Assembly (NCBI RefSeq): GCF_000614025.1
Contig: NZ_BAKF01000001.1
Coordinates: 62,001 to 126,000 of the forward strand
Direction of reading: 5' to 3'
DNA: 64,000 nucleotides
Source: Prevotella aurantiaca JCM 15754
GTDB taxonomy: Bacteria; Bacteroidota; Bacteroidia; Bacteroidales; Bacteroidaceae
Positions 18,030 through 26,399 of this stretch are shown here, piece by piece. Position numbers and translations under genes: made by a program. Numbering within the stretch: position 1 is the first letter of the stretch; each line of letters starts with the position of its first letter. The notes under the pieces are model-generated. The model saw only the letters and a list, made by a program, of their open reading frames with translations, was not told the DNA's origin and made no database searches.

Positions 18030-19052
18030 TTATTTCTTTGTAAACAGATTGATGCGGTTGAGCAACGGATTCTTACGCTCTATGAGCAGCGCCTCTACGA
18101 TAAGAAGTAGTAAGGCAATAGCTGCAAGGGCGGGAAACTGTTCGGCGTACTCGCTGTACGAAACGCTTTCAACTTCTCCGTGCTGCATTTTTGCAATCTC
18201 GTTGTCGAGCAATTGCTCTGCTGCCGCAGTGTTATCGACGTGTATATATATGCCTTTTCCTGCCTCAGCCACCTTCCGACACATGTCTTCGTTGAGCTTT
18301 GTCATGACTGTTTGCCCGTTTTTGTCTTGCAAATACGAGCCTTCTCCCATCGGAATGGGTGCTCCTGTGGTTGAGCCAATGCCGAGAATGAAGACCCGAA
18401 TGCCTGCTTTCTCCGCCTTACGTGCCATCTCTTCTGCTCCACCCTCGTGGTTTTCGCCATCGGTAATGATGATGATGGCCTTGCCAAACTTACTGTTCTG
18501 CGAGAAACTTTGCTGCGATAGGTCGATAGCTTTGGCTATATCGGTGCCTTGAGTGCCTATGAGCGAAGGACTAATGTTATCTAAAAACATCTTAGCAGAT
18601 ATGTAATCGGCAGTAATTGGAAGCTGAACGAAGGCGTCACCAGCAAAGACTACGAGTCCGATTTTATCGTTTGTGAAATGGTTTAGCAAGTCTTCCACGA
18701 GTCGTTTGCTACGTTCTAACCTTGAAGGAACGACATCTTCGGCCAGCATAGAGTTACTAATGTCGAGCGCTATCATGGCTTCTATGCCCTCACGCTTATC
18801 TTTTGATATCTTCGTACCCATCTGTGGGCGTGCCACTATCAGCACGATGAGCGTCAGAATCGCCTCCATTATATAGAATTTCAGCAACGGGCGGTACTTC
18901 GAATAGCCTGGTACAAGTTGCTTCAACAGTTCTTTGTCGCCGAAACGAGCCATGCGTTTGCTTCTTTTAAAAGCCCAAACATGATAAACCACTGCCAATA
19001 TTGGAATCAGCAGGAGCAACCATAAGTATGTGGGATTAGCAAATCTGAACAT
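18030..19052 (-). CDS. batB: BatB, von Willebrand factor A domain membrane protein
   Basis: 340 residues. Two N-terminal membrane helices (about 8-27 and 58-78) are followed by a von Willebrand A domain at about residues 90-290 and a C-terminal helix near 305-325. The metal-binding MIDAS motif D-x-S-x-S is present in ALDISNSMLAEDVVPSR, and ITDGENHEGGA provides the later Asp. Such domains bind protein partners through a divalent metal. In the operon it follows BatA (42-base gap), a close paralog, and directly precedes BatC. The role in oxygen tolerance is from the family in Bacteroides fragilis; nothing here contradicts it. Confidence 0.9.
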   Translation of the reverse strand: MFRFANPTYLWLLLLIPILAVVYHVWAFKRSKRMARFGDKELLKQLVPGYSKYRPLLKFYIMEAILTLIVLIVARPQMGTKISKDKREGIEAMIALDISNSMLAEDVVPSRLERSKRLVEDLLNHFTNDKIGLVVFAGDAFVQLPITADYISAKMFLDNISPSLIGTQGTDIAKAIDLSQQSFSQNSKFGKAIIIITDGENHEGGAEEMARKAEKAGIRVFILGIGSTTGAPIPMGEGSYLQDKNGQTVMTKLNEDMCRKVAEAGKGIYIHVDNTAAAEQLLDNEIAKMQHGEVESVSYSEYAEQFPALAAIALLLLIVEALLIERKNPLLNRINLFTKK

Positions 19053-19094
19053 TCTTTCTATTATTCTTATCCTCTCCGAACGCCTGTGCGGCCA

Positions 19095-20063
19095 TTAAGG
19101 AATACGTTTAAACACTGTTATTCGTAACATTATTTCGATGAAGAACACCAACAATGCCAACATGGCAAAGGGCATATAGGCTTCGTATCGCTTGGCATAC
19201 GAGGTGGCATCGAGCTTGGTTTTCTCCAGTTTATCGATGTCCTTGTAAATCTGCGATAGTTCGCTACGGCTCTGTGCGCGGTAGAATTCGCCATCGGTTT
19301 GCATTGCAATGTTTTGCAATGTCTTATAATCTATCTCGCCAACTACCCTTCCTAAGGCGTCAGTACCGTCTGTTCCGAGTCCGATTGTATAGACACGGAC
19401 GCCGAATTTCTTCGCTATTGCAGCGGCAGTGAGGGGCGATATGTTGCCCGCATTGTTACTTCCGTCTGTCAAAAGTATCACAACCTTGCTCTTTCCCTTT
19501 ACATCTTTGAGGCGACCGACGGCATTTGCCAGTCCCATACCGATTGCGGTACCGTCTTGTATCAGTCCGCTTGTCGAGATATCTCCCCTTATTCCCGCGA
19601 GAAGATTGAGCAATGACACGTGGTCGGTGGTCATTGGGCACTGCGTGAACGCCTCTCCTGCGAAGATAGTCAGTCCGATATTGTCGTTCGGACGTGAGCT
19701 AATGAACTCTTGTGCCACCGCTTTTGCTGCTTCGATGCGGTTAGGTTCCACATCATCTGAGAGCATACTGGCCGACACATCGAGTGCTAACATGATGTTA
19801 ATGCCCTCCACTTGTTCGTTGTCAATGGGGTTATTGGTTTGCGGACGAGCCAGAACGATAACCACCAGAGCATATACTACACAGCGTAACAGCATGGGTA
19901 GATGCACAAGACGCACCTTCCAGCTCTTCGGAGCATACTGAAACGTGAACGTATTGCCCATTCTCATGGTGGGTTCGCTTTTGTGTCGATAAAGGAAATA
20001 CCATATTATATAAGGTATAACGAGCAAAAGCAGCAATAAATATTCTTTGTTTGCAAATTCCAT
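19095..20063 (-). CDS. batA: BatA, von Willebrand factor A domain membrane protein
   Basis: 322 residues from the Met at 20063. That start is chosen because MEFANKEYLLLLLL is the typical BatA beginning; an in-frame extension to 20162 would overlap the preceding gene and lacks family similarity. Two helices lie at about 8-27 and 55-75, then a von Willebrand A domain with the MIDAS site in ALDVSASMLSDDVEPNR and LLTDGSNNAGN, then a C-terminal helix near 300. It is a paralog of BatB, and the pair is probably held at the inner membrane facing the periplasm. The preceding gene stops 17 bases upstream. Confidence 0.9.
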   Translation of the reverse strand: MEFANKEYLLLLLLVIPYIIWYFLYRHKSEPTMRMGNTFTFQYAPKSWKVRLVHLPMLLRCVVYALVVIVLARPQTNNPIDNEQVEGINIMLALDVSASMLSDDVEPNRIEAAKAVAQEFISSRPNDNIGLTIFAGEAFTQCPMTTDHVSLLNLLAGIRGDISTSGLIQDGTAIGMGLANAVGRLKDVKGKSKVVILLTDGSNNAGNISPLTAAAIAKKFGVRVYTIGLGTDGTDALGRVVGEIDYKTLQNIAMQTDGEFYRAQSRSELSQIYKDIDKLEKTKLDATSYAKRYEAYMPFAMLALLVFFIEIMLRITVFKRIP

Positions 20064-20080
20064 TTCGCTTCGTCCTCCTT

Positions 20081-21148
20081 TTAATTCAACAATTCGCTGA
20101 TGCCCCAAGCGGCTATTGCGGCGAACGCAATGGCTGTTGCTATGGCGGCATACTTGCACCAACGCAAGATGAGACGCATGTGCTGGTTGCGTTTGTCTTC
20201 CTGTTCTGCTTCCGAGATGGCAGGTTCTTGTGGTGGCTGATAGCCACTTTTTGTTTCTTCTATATAGTCTACGACATTTCCGAGATAGTAGTTTTTCTCG
20301 TTGTCTTGCGTAGAATACTTTGCAAATTTCACCAAGTCGGCCGTGGCAAACACGCGTTCGAGTTCGGCATTTGTTTCGCTATTGCCTTCGCGTCGTAGTG
20401 TTTCCACGATTTCAGCCGATGTCATTTCCATTGCCTTAATACCGAAACGGTCTTCCAGATACTGTCGTAACACATCGGTGAGTGCCGTGTAGTAAACCTT
20501 CTGATCAGCGTTATCGCTACCGCTGTATTGTGATTTCACCTGTTCGATGGCACGCATTGCCTTTTCGTGTGGCAGCAATTTGCGTTCGGGTTGTCTGCGT
20601 TTTACGAGCGGTTTTTGGTTTTTCAACCGCAGGTTAATGATGTATGCAGCCACTAAAAGTAGCACGGCGAGCAAACAAAGCACGTAGTATGGCAGCCATT
20701 CGCTTAGCAAGAAGGGCGACTTTTGTATGCCGTCGCTGGGTCGGGCAGGCGCTGTTGCCGCCGTATCCACCTTCGTTTCTATTACATTAAAGGCCAGTTT
20801 GTTGGTGGTATAGTCCTTTCCGTTCACCTGGACAGTTACGGCAGGCAGTTCATAGTTGCGTGCGTCCCATGCAGTCAGTGTTCTATGGAAGGTCCATGTA
20901 TATGCGTTGCCATTGGCAATGGTATCTAAGTGTTGCTCCAAAACCTCTATTCCGTGTGGCACATTGGTAGTATCGGCAAAGTGAGCATAGGCCACTTGTG
21001 CACCTTTGGGCGCATCTACGGTGATGGTCCAATGTGTTCGCTCGCCTATGAGTATCCTTGTTGAATCCAAAGATGCCTTCACTCGCACCTGAGCAGAGGC
21101 GAGTAGAGCCACGAGGGCAAGGGTTATGGTTGCAAAAAACTTCTTCAT
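20081..21148 (-). CDS. Membrane protein of the bat operon (BatD-like/DUF4381-type)
   Basis: 355 residues. A signal peptide (1-19) is followed by about 120 residues of periplasmic beta-domain (VRVKASLDSTRILIGERTHW), which resembles the beta-modules of BatD. A membrane helix lies near residues 155-178, then a cytosolic helical domain of about 140 residues (VYYTALTDVLRQYLEDRFGI) and a second helix near the C-terminus. Genes of this layout usually sit between the DUF58 and batA genes in Bacteroidetes. Its ATG overlaps the stop of the DUF58 gene by one base (TAATG), indicating translational coupling. The exact family name is uncertain; membership of the Bat system rests on its position. Confidence 0.75.
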   Translation of the reverse strand: MKKFFATITLALVALLASAQVRVKASLDSTRILIGERTHWTITVDAPKGAQVAYAHFADTTNVPHGIEVLEQHLDTIANGNAYTWTFHRTLTAWDARNYELPAVTVQVNGKDYTTNKLAFNVIETKVDTAATAPARPSDGIQKSPFLLSEWLPYYVLCLLAVLLLVAAYIINLRLKNQKPLVKRRQPERKLLPHEKAMRAIEQVKSQYSGSDNADQKVYYTALTDVLRQYLEDRFGIKAMEMTSAEIVETLRREGNSETNAELERVFATADLVKFAKYSTQDNEKNYYLGNVVDYIEETKSGYQPPQEPAISEAEQEDKRNQHMRLILRWCKYAAIATAIAFAAIAAWGISELLN

Positions 21149-22017
21149 TAGCTTCGTTGGGCAAACAGTGCCATTAGTTTTTTAACGTAATCATCGTTCG
21201 TTGCAATGGATATACAATCGACATTACTCTTGGAGAATATCGTCTGTAACTGGTTCTGTCGTTTCATCCAATTGGCCTTATAGGCATTCCGTAGCTTTGC
21301 GCTGCCCGTATCAACCAGCATTTCGTGTCCTGTTTCGGCATCGCAAACCTTCATCAGTCCTACGTCAGGCAGTTCCTTTGCACGTGGGTCGTACACCTGA
21401 AGGGCGATGATATCGTGTTTTCGATTGGCTATCTGCAACACGTGTTGGAAGTCGGAACGCACATAGAAATCGCTCAACACGAAAGCCGTACACGTATGTT
21501 TTACCACACGAGTAAGGAACTCTAATGCTGCGCTAATGTCGGTTTTCTTGCTTTCGGGCTTGAAATTGAGCATTTCTCGTATGATGTAGAGAATATGCTT
21601 TCGTCCCTTTTTGGGTGCGATATACTTCTCTATGCGGTCTGAAAAGAAGATTACGCCAATCTTATCGTTGTTCTGTATGGCCGAGAAAGCAAGCGTTGCA
21701 GCTATCTCTGTGGCCATATCTCGTTTTGTTTGATGGGTTGTTCCGAAGTCTAACGAGCCGCTGACGTCGATGAGCAGCATCACGGTGAGTTCTCGTTCTT
21801 CTTCGAATACTTTCACAAAGGGGTGATGGAAGCGTGCCGTAACGTTCCATTCAATGTCGCGAACGTCGTCGCCGTACTGGTATTCGCGCACCTCAGAGAA
21901 GGCCATACCACGTCCCTTAAAGGCTGAATGGTATTGCCCAGCAAAGATATTCTGACTAAGACGTCGTGTCTTAATCTCTATCTTTCGTACCCTACTAAGT
22001 ATTTCGGTGGCGTTCAT
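21148..22017 (-). CDS. DUF58 domain protein of the MoxR/Bat operon
   Basis: 289 residues, no signal peptide, cytosolic. It belongs to the DUF58 family, a von Willebrand A-like fold. The N-terminal signature YHSAFKGRGMAFSEVREYQY and GDDVRDIEWNVTARFHHPFV is the conserved DUF58 block. A MIDAS-like LLIDVSGSLDFG and a later FVLSDFYVR follow. It is normally a partner or substrate adaptor of the MoxR ATPase encoded just before it (20-base gap), and the gene after it overlaps by one base. Role inferred from the conserved MoxR-DUF58-VWA arrangement. Confidence 0.88.
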   Translation of the reverse strand: MNATEILSRVRKIEIKTRRLSQNIFAGQYHSAFKGRGMAFSEVREYQYGDDVRDIEWNVTARFHHPFVKVFEEERELTVMLLIDVSGSLDFGTTHQTKRDMATEIAATLAFSAIQNNDKIGVIFFSDRIEKYIAPKKGRKHILYIIREMLNFKPESKKTDISAALEFLTRVVKHTCTAFVLSDFYVRSDFQHVLQIANRKHDIIALQVYDPRAKELPDVGLMKVCDAETGHEMLVDTGSAKLRNAYKANWMKRQNQLQTIFSKSNVDCISIATNDDYVKKLMALFAQRS

Positions 22018-22037
22018 TCGTTATCCCTTTGCTGCCT

Positions 22038-23032
22038 TTATGGCACTTGCACTTTGTTAATGATATCGCTTATGATGCCTTCTGTGTTGATGTTGGTGGC
22101 TTCTGCCTCGTATGATAGACCGATACGGTGGCGCAATACGTCGTGTGCCACAGCACGAACGTCTTCTGGAACCACATATCCGCGACGCTTAATGAAGGCG
22201 TATGCTCGTGCAGCCTTTGCTAAATTGATACTTGCACGAGGGCTTCCGCCGAAGGTAATCATCTGCTTTAAGTTCGTCAAACCATAGCGTTCGGGGTAGC
22301 GGGTGGCGAAAACGATGTCTGCAATATATTGTTCTATCTTCTCGTCGATGTACACTTCGCGCACCACTTTGCGTGCTTCTAATATTTCTTCGGCCGTTAC
22401 GATAGGGGTAACGATAGGCAAATGCTCGCGAAGATTTTCACGAATGACACGTTTTTCCTCCTCTAAGGTTGGATAATCGATTACTACTTTGAGCATAAAA
22501 CGGTCTACCTGAGCTTCTGGAAGCATGTATGTACCTTCTTGTTCTATTGGGTTTTGCGTTGCCATCACCATGAAAGGGGCTGGCAAAGTAAAGGTTTCCT
22601 CGCCAATAGTAACCTGATGTTCTTGCATTGCTTCGAGTAATGCACTCTGAACCTTGGCTGGTGCGCGGTTAATTTCGTCTGCTAAGACGAAGTTTGCAAA
22701 CACGGGGCCTTTCTTAACCTGAAACTTTTCTTCTTTCTGCGAGTAGATTTGAGTTCCTACAACATCGGCAGGAAGAAGGTCGGGAGTAAACTGTATGCGA
22801 CTGTAACGGGCATTGATGAGCTGCGAAAGTGTCTTTATTGCGAGGGTCTTTGCCAAGCTGGCACTCCTTCAAGCAGGATATGTCCATCGCTAAGCAGACC
22901 TATGAGCAACGAGTCGATGAGATGTTGCTGACCCACAATGACCTGATTCATTCCTGTAACAAGGTTTGTTACGAACGCACTCTTTTGTTCTATTCTTATG
23001 TTTAGTTCACGAATATCTATAGCTTCTGCCAT
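22038..23032 (-). CDS. MoxR-type AAA ATPase, frameshifted in the Walker A region
   Basis: MoxR ATPases are AAA chaperones thought to remodel or load metal into partner proteins with VWA domains, here the Bat and DUF58 proteins. The N-terminus (MAEAIDIRELN, start 23032) runs to LLEGVPAW and then goes out of frame. The rest continues from AKTLAIKTLS with ADEINRAPAKVQSALLEAM (Walker B region) and ATQNPIEQEGTYMLPEAQ. Adding one C at about 22858 on the plus strand restores the P-loop as GVPGLAKTLA and a protein of 331 residues, the normal length. The TACTTTTG box at 23071-23078 is the likely promoter of the whole operon. Confidence 0.92.
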
Positions 23033-23070
23033 AATTGTTAAGTTTTTTCCACTTTCTTATAATATCTACG

Positions 23071-23078
23071 CAAAAGTA
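23071..23078 (-). promoter_or_regulatory. -7 box (TACTTTTG) of the moxR-bat operon
   Basis: On the minus strand this reads TACTTTTG, a match to TAnnTTTG, ending 38 bases before the moxR ATG. The -33 element is not obvious. Confidence 0.6.
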
Positions 23079-23198
23079 ATACATTATAAGCGTAATCGTA
23101 TCAGCTTTACAACTAAATTATATTAAAAAAGGCTGATAGGTATTAGAAATTAGGAAACTTTGAGGAAAAAAGCAGAAAAGACAACAAATTAACACATG

Positions 23199-23229
23199 AA
23201 AAAACCTCCGATGCATCACGCACCAGAGG
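23199..23229 (-). terminator. Rho-independent terminator (minus strand)
   Basis: On the minus strand, CCTCTGGTGC, loop GTGAT, GCATCGGAGG forms a 10-bp stem (with two G-T pairs) followed by TTTTTT (23204-23199). No recognised protein gene precedes it on this strand, which is the main reason to propose an RNA gene here. Confidence 0.85.
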
Positions 23230-23415
23230 CTCTAAGTAGTATATTTAATAACTTTACTTTTTAAGGTCGATTTATGTAAGGCGGACAGACGATGTTTTTC
23301 CCTTTTCCGAATTAAGCGAATTGTCGCCGTTCGGTGTGCTGGCCAACTACTGCTTTGGGCAGTGTTACAGCGCAGTAGGATTGGTCTGACTTGCCAATCT
23401 CAACGATTACTAAAA

Positions 23416-23595
23416 CTATTCATGACATTTGTCTGATTTGTAGATGGTTCTTTCTTTGAGCAAAACTTGTTTTCTGCTGCTTCCATTGGGTCGTTTTTCT
23501 GTTCTAAAAGGGGTATTAAAACCTTCTTTCTGAGTCGCTGTAACGGCAAAAAAATGTGCCTTTAGCGTTGCAAAAATATCGCCCTTTTTCATCAT
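23416..23595 (-). CDS. Possible small protein within the RNA transcript
   Basis: A 59-residue frame starting MMKKGDIFATLKAHFF and rich in Lys/Arg (KRPNGSSRKQVLLKERTIYK) lies directly behind the -7 box at 23605-23612, so the message would be almost leaderless. I do not recognise it. It has no signal peptide or membrane helix. The predicted RNA fold lies downstream of its stop. It may be a real small basic protein, a leader peptide, or chance; the codon content gives no clear answer. Confidence 0.25.
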   Translation of the reverse strand: MMKKGDIFATLKAHFFAVTATQKEGFNTPFRTEKRPNGSSRKQVLLKERTIYKSDKCHE

Positions 23596-23604
23596 TGAGC
23601 GATG

Positions 23605-23612
23605 CAAAGTTA
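23605..23612 (-). promoter_or_regulatory. -7 box (TAACTTTG), minus strand
   Basis: TAACTTTG matches TAnnTTTG. The region upstream is AT-rich without a clear TTTG at the right spacing. It would start transcription near 23598 toward the structured RNA. Confidence 0.55.
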
Positions 23613-23843
23613 ATGATTTCCATCTAAATTTGTAAACATTAAAGAATCTTTTTTGTTTTTTTACTTTCTTTTTCTTTGCGCCATACGGCTATTTTTGTGG
23701 GGTGGAACTGGCAGCAATGCTGTGCTGCCCTACTCTTCTGACCTTTTATAGGCGACTTATTTCAAGTGTGATAACTGCCAAGATACAAGGCTTTGGCTGT
23801 GTTCTTAAGGGGCTGGAAAGGGACGAAAATATGGCAATTGAAA

Positions 23844-24029
23844 TGTAAAGATTTCGTCAAAGCTACCAAATCGTGTAACACTCTTACTATCAACGCTTTG
23901 CAATACCCATTGTTTTGCGTTGTAAAAGTGCCTGTTTTGCACGACAAAAGCGCCTATATTGCAACGCAAAACAGGCGCTTTTGCAACGCAAAAGAACTGA
24001 GAAGACTTTTTACATGTGTTTTCTTTACA
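23844..24029 (+). repeat. Dispersed 186-bp element, copy 3
   Basis: Exactly 186 bp from TGTAAAGA to TCTTTACA, which are perfect inverted ends. The core has GCTTTGCAATACC followed by TTTTGC-type palindromic units with GTGCCT, GCGCCT and CAGGCG linkers. It lies between the RNA transcript promoter and the 3' end of the gene stopping at 24216. Confidence 0.88.
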
Positions 24030-24215
24030 AAATAAAAGCGTGGGGGTATGGGGTTCTCGGAGCGGATATGGAGAAACGGAAGACTAAGTTCAAAGCTAAA
24101 AAACAGCCATTGAGAACGACGAACGGCAATATTTTGAATCTACTACGGCAGATATATACCTTAACAAAACAAGGTGATAAAAGAAGCTGAATACCAGTTA
24201 GTTGATAAACATCAC

Positions 24216-24851
24216 TTACGATTTTAAATTCGTTTCTGGGGCTAAATTGGTATGACTGAGGTATAACTTCTTTTCGTTTTGCTTTTCTTTGAACACATAC
24301 ATCGTGCCTGCTGCGGTGTCGAGGTCTATGTAATCGGTGTACAAATAGCTTAAACTCTTGCCTTCTCTACTCAGTATATCAAAACTAAAATTGTGTTTTC
24401 CAGACACAACAAATATTTCGTCATCTAACGAAAAGCTCATTCCTCTGCCCTCCTTCACACCGTTCATCTTTCCAATATGCAGCTTATGGTGGCCTTTTAT
24501 CCACGAATGTGGACTGTCTAAAACGAAGAATGCGTAGTCGGGATGCTGGTTTATCCATAGCCTCAACCGCAAGTATGTAACAAGAGAGGTAGTATAAATG
24601 TACATGATTAGTAACAGAACTAAACCTATATATCTATAAACTATAAATGTTTTCGACTGAAGATATAAGTAAAAGATGTACGCAATGCTTATAAGAGCCG
24701 CCCCAGTAAACACCATTAGTTCGGCTTTTGCCACCTTTAAGGGATTGTACCACCTGTCGAGAGGCAATCGTTTACGACTTCTCAACATATTAATAACCAC
24801 AAATGGGAGTATCCACAATGCTGTAAGAATCCAAAAAGAGTCGATGTTCAT
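24216..24851 (-). CDS. Membrane protein of the paralog family (copy 3)
   Basis: 211 residues, function unknown. Helices lie at about residues 8-24, 42-64 and 72-94, with the basic segment RLRLWINQHPDYAFFV at the membrane exit. The C-terminal domain has KMNGVKEGRG, EIFVVSGKHNFSFDI (Ser replaces the Pro of P-G-K-H) and YLYTDYIDLDTAAGTMYVF. The N-terminus MNIDSFWIL is nearly the same as in copy 4, pointing to recent duplication. The gene is the last of four tandem copies on the minus strand; the previous copy ends 20 bases upstream. Confidence 0.68.
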   Translation of the reverse strand: MNIDSFWILTALWILPFVVINMLRSRKRLPLDRWYNPLKVAKAELMVFTGAALISIAYIFYLYLQSKTFIVYRYIGLVLLLIMYIYTTSLVTYLRLRLWINQHPDYAFFVLDSPHSWIKGHHKLHIGKMNGVKEGRGMSFSLDDEIFVVSGKHNFSFDILSREGKSLSYLYTDYIDLDTAAGTMYVFKEKQNEKKLYLSHTNLAPETNLKS

Positions 24852-24871
24852 ACTGGGTTTTATTTTCTTCC

Positions 24872-25579
24872 TTATAAGGTTGTATTATCGGTTTTGGGGG
24901 CTTTGCACTTAAAGTGGTAGTTCAATTTTCCGTCCATACCTTCTCTTTTGATAATATACATCGAGCTTGGCGCTAAGTCGAGGTCCATGTGCTGGGTGAA
25001 CAAAACATTATCGTTTCCTTTAAAACGGCTTTCTTTCACCTCAAAATGAAATGTGTGTTGGCCTGGCACAACCAAGTATTCGTTAAAGGTGCGTATGGCA
25101 AGTCCTCTGCTAATAGGTAGGAAACCATCGTTCAATATTCTCGCTATTTGCTTCACATACCCCTTATCCTGAAGGTCGAAAACCAGTATGGCGTAGTCTG
25201 GGTGTTCGCGTATCCATCGCTCTAAACGCTGGTTTTGAATAAGAAAATAGGCAAATGCCAGAGATAGAACAACTAATATGTAGATGAAATCGCCCTTTTC
25301 AGAGAAGATAACTCTGGGCTTTGAATCATCGGAAGAAGGACTGTTAGAGTTCCGAATTTCGGTATTGTTAGAAGACACTTCCCACTCAATAGTTTTGTAA
25401 CAGAACACACAGATACTGATAAAAAGAAGGGTACCGCTAAGTGTTACAAATTTAACGCTCCGTCCTAATAGGTTGTTCCATCGATCAAGAATGGGGGCGG
25501 TCCATTTAACATATAGCAAAATAGCCACCAAAAAGGATAGTAACCACAAACTTAAAATCCAAAAAAAATCAATGTTCAT
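24872..25579 (-). CDS. Membrane protein of the paralog family (copy 4)
   Basis: 235 residues, function unknown. N-terminal helices lie at about 5-24 and 44-62. A Ser/Asn/Asp-rich stretch near residues 70-95 is probably an exposed loop, and another helix lies near 100-118. Then comes LERWIREHPDYAILVFDL, the family's W-I-x-x-x-P-x-Y-A motif. The C-terminal domain shows ISRGLAIRT, EYLVVPGQHTFHFEV and LFTQHMDLDLAPSSMYII. Copy 5 stops 8 bases upstream and copy 3 starts 20 bases downstream, so all are likely one transcript. Confidence 0.68.
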   Translation of the reverse strand: MNIDFFWILSLWLLSFLVAILLYVKWTAPILDRWNNLLGRSVKFVTLSGTLLFISICVFCYKTIEWEVSSNNTEIRNSNSPSSDDSKPRVIFSEKGDFIYILVVLSLAFAYFLIQNQRLERWIREHPDYAILVFDLQDKGYVKQIARILNDGFLPISRGLAIRTFNEYLVVPGQHTFHFEVKESRFKGNDNVLFTQHMDLDLAPSSMYIIKREGMDGKLNYHFKCKAPKTDNTTL

Positions 25580-25587
25580 AACCTATT

Positions 25588-26298
25588 TTATTTACTTATT
25601 TTTTCAGTTTTGTTATCTCTCACAGACGATGAGCAACTGTCATAAAAGTGCAACTCGTCCACCATATCATCTTCTTCCACCACGTACTGACACCCTGCAG
25701 ACAACTGGAGTTCCATTTCTTGGTCGAACAAACGCCTATAACTGCCCTTTCCATGTAGTTCTCCCACCCAGAATTGATACTTATGTTTGCCTGGCAACAC
25801 CAAGTATTTATAATAAGACAAGATGTATCTTCCGCCACAAGACTTCACATCATCAACGCTGGAAATAAATATTTTACGAGGCGGCATCTGGGGTAACACC
25901 TTGAAAGTGAGTATCGAATAGTTCGGATTCTTCCCTATCCACCTTATTAAACGCAAGTGGTTGTAAAGCGGAACAGCAAAAAATACAAATAAAACGAATG
26001 ACATCAACGCGTAATCTAAGCCAAAAATAGGCTTTGCCAGAGGGTCGTGAAGACATGCATTGAAGTCGGATATTGATCTAAACTCAATGTTGTTGTGCCT
26101 TTGATAGCGCGTTATCGTTAGGTATGAATGCACAACTATGCTGACAAGGGATAGCAAAAAAGCCGAATTAACTACGAAACGACTTTGCTTTATAGGGTTA
26201 TTCCAACGCACATGAGACGGGTTTACCAGATAAGAAACAGCTAAATAGCTAATTACCCACCACAGAAATAAAAGAAAATAGATAGTAGCCGCATCCAT
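25588..26298 (-). CDS. Membrane protein of the paralog family (copy 5)
   Basis: 236 residues, function unknown. Helices are at about 6-24, 44-64 and 100-120. The shared motifs are IRWIGKNPNYSILTF, SSVDDVKSCGGR, KYLVLPGKHKYQFWV, LFDQEMELQLSAG and YVVEEDDMVDE. The serine- and cysteine-containing tail (YDSCSSSVRDN) differs from the others. Gap to copy 4 is 8 bases and to copy 6 is 101 bases. The family pattern of conserved membrane-exit motif plus beta-domain holds throughout. Confidence 0.68.
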   Translation of the reverse strand: MDAATIYFLLFLWWVISYLAVSYLVNPSHVRWNNPIKQSRFVVNSAFLLSLVSIVVHSYLTITRYQRHNNIEFRSISDFNACLHDPLAKPIFGLDYALMSFVLFVFFAVPLYNHLRLIRWIGKNPNYSILTFKVLPQMPPRKIFISSVDDVKSCGGRYILSYYKYLVLPGKHKYQFWVGELHGKGSYRRLFDQEMELQLSAGCQYVVEEDDMVDELHFYDSCSSSVRDNKTEKISK

Positions 26299-26399
26299 AA
26301 TGATGATATTATTTTACTTTATTCGTTACGATATTGTTTTGCTAAAATCTGGAACTAAGCTGCTCGTAGAGGAACTTGCAGAGGCTCTGTCGTTGGTTT

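Larger units (their letters stand above)
23197..23612 (-). ncRNA. Probable structured RNA transcript with own promoter and terminator
   Basis: Minus strand. TAACTTTG at 23605-23612 is a -7 box; a terminator ends the unit at 23199-23229, so the transcript would be about 400 bases. Between about 23280 and 23395 the sequence folds into a three-way junction. The outer stem pairs 23384-23388 and 23393-23395 with 23286-23290 and 23280-23282. Hairpin A pairs 23372-23384 with 23343-23353 (CTACTGC/GCAGTAG plus CCAA/TTGG). Hairpin B pairs CCGAA and GCGA with TCGC and TTCGG (23307-23334). It is not RNase P RNA, tmRNA or SRP RNA, since the hallmark sequences of these are missing. A 60-codon reading frame occupies the 5' half and may or may not be translated. 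Confidence 0.55.

Noticed and set aside
23880..24000. CRISPR array in the palindromic repeats
   Set aside because: The units are about 22 bp, palindromic, and joined by constant six-base linkers rather than unique spacers; copies are scattered over the genome and no cas genes are present.
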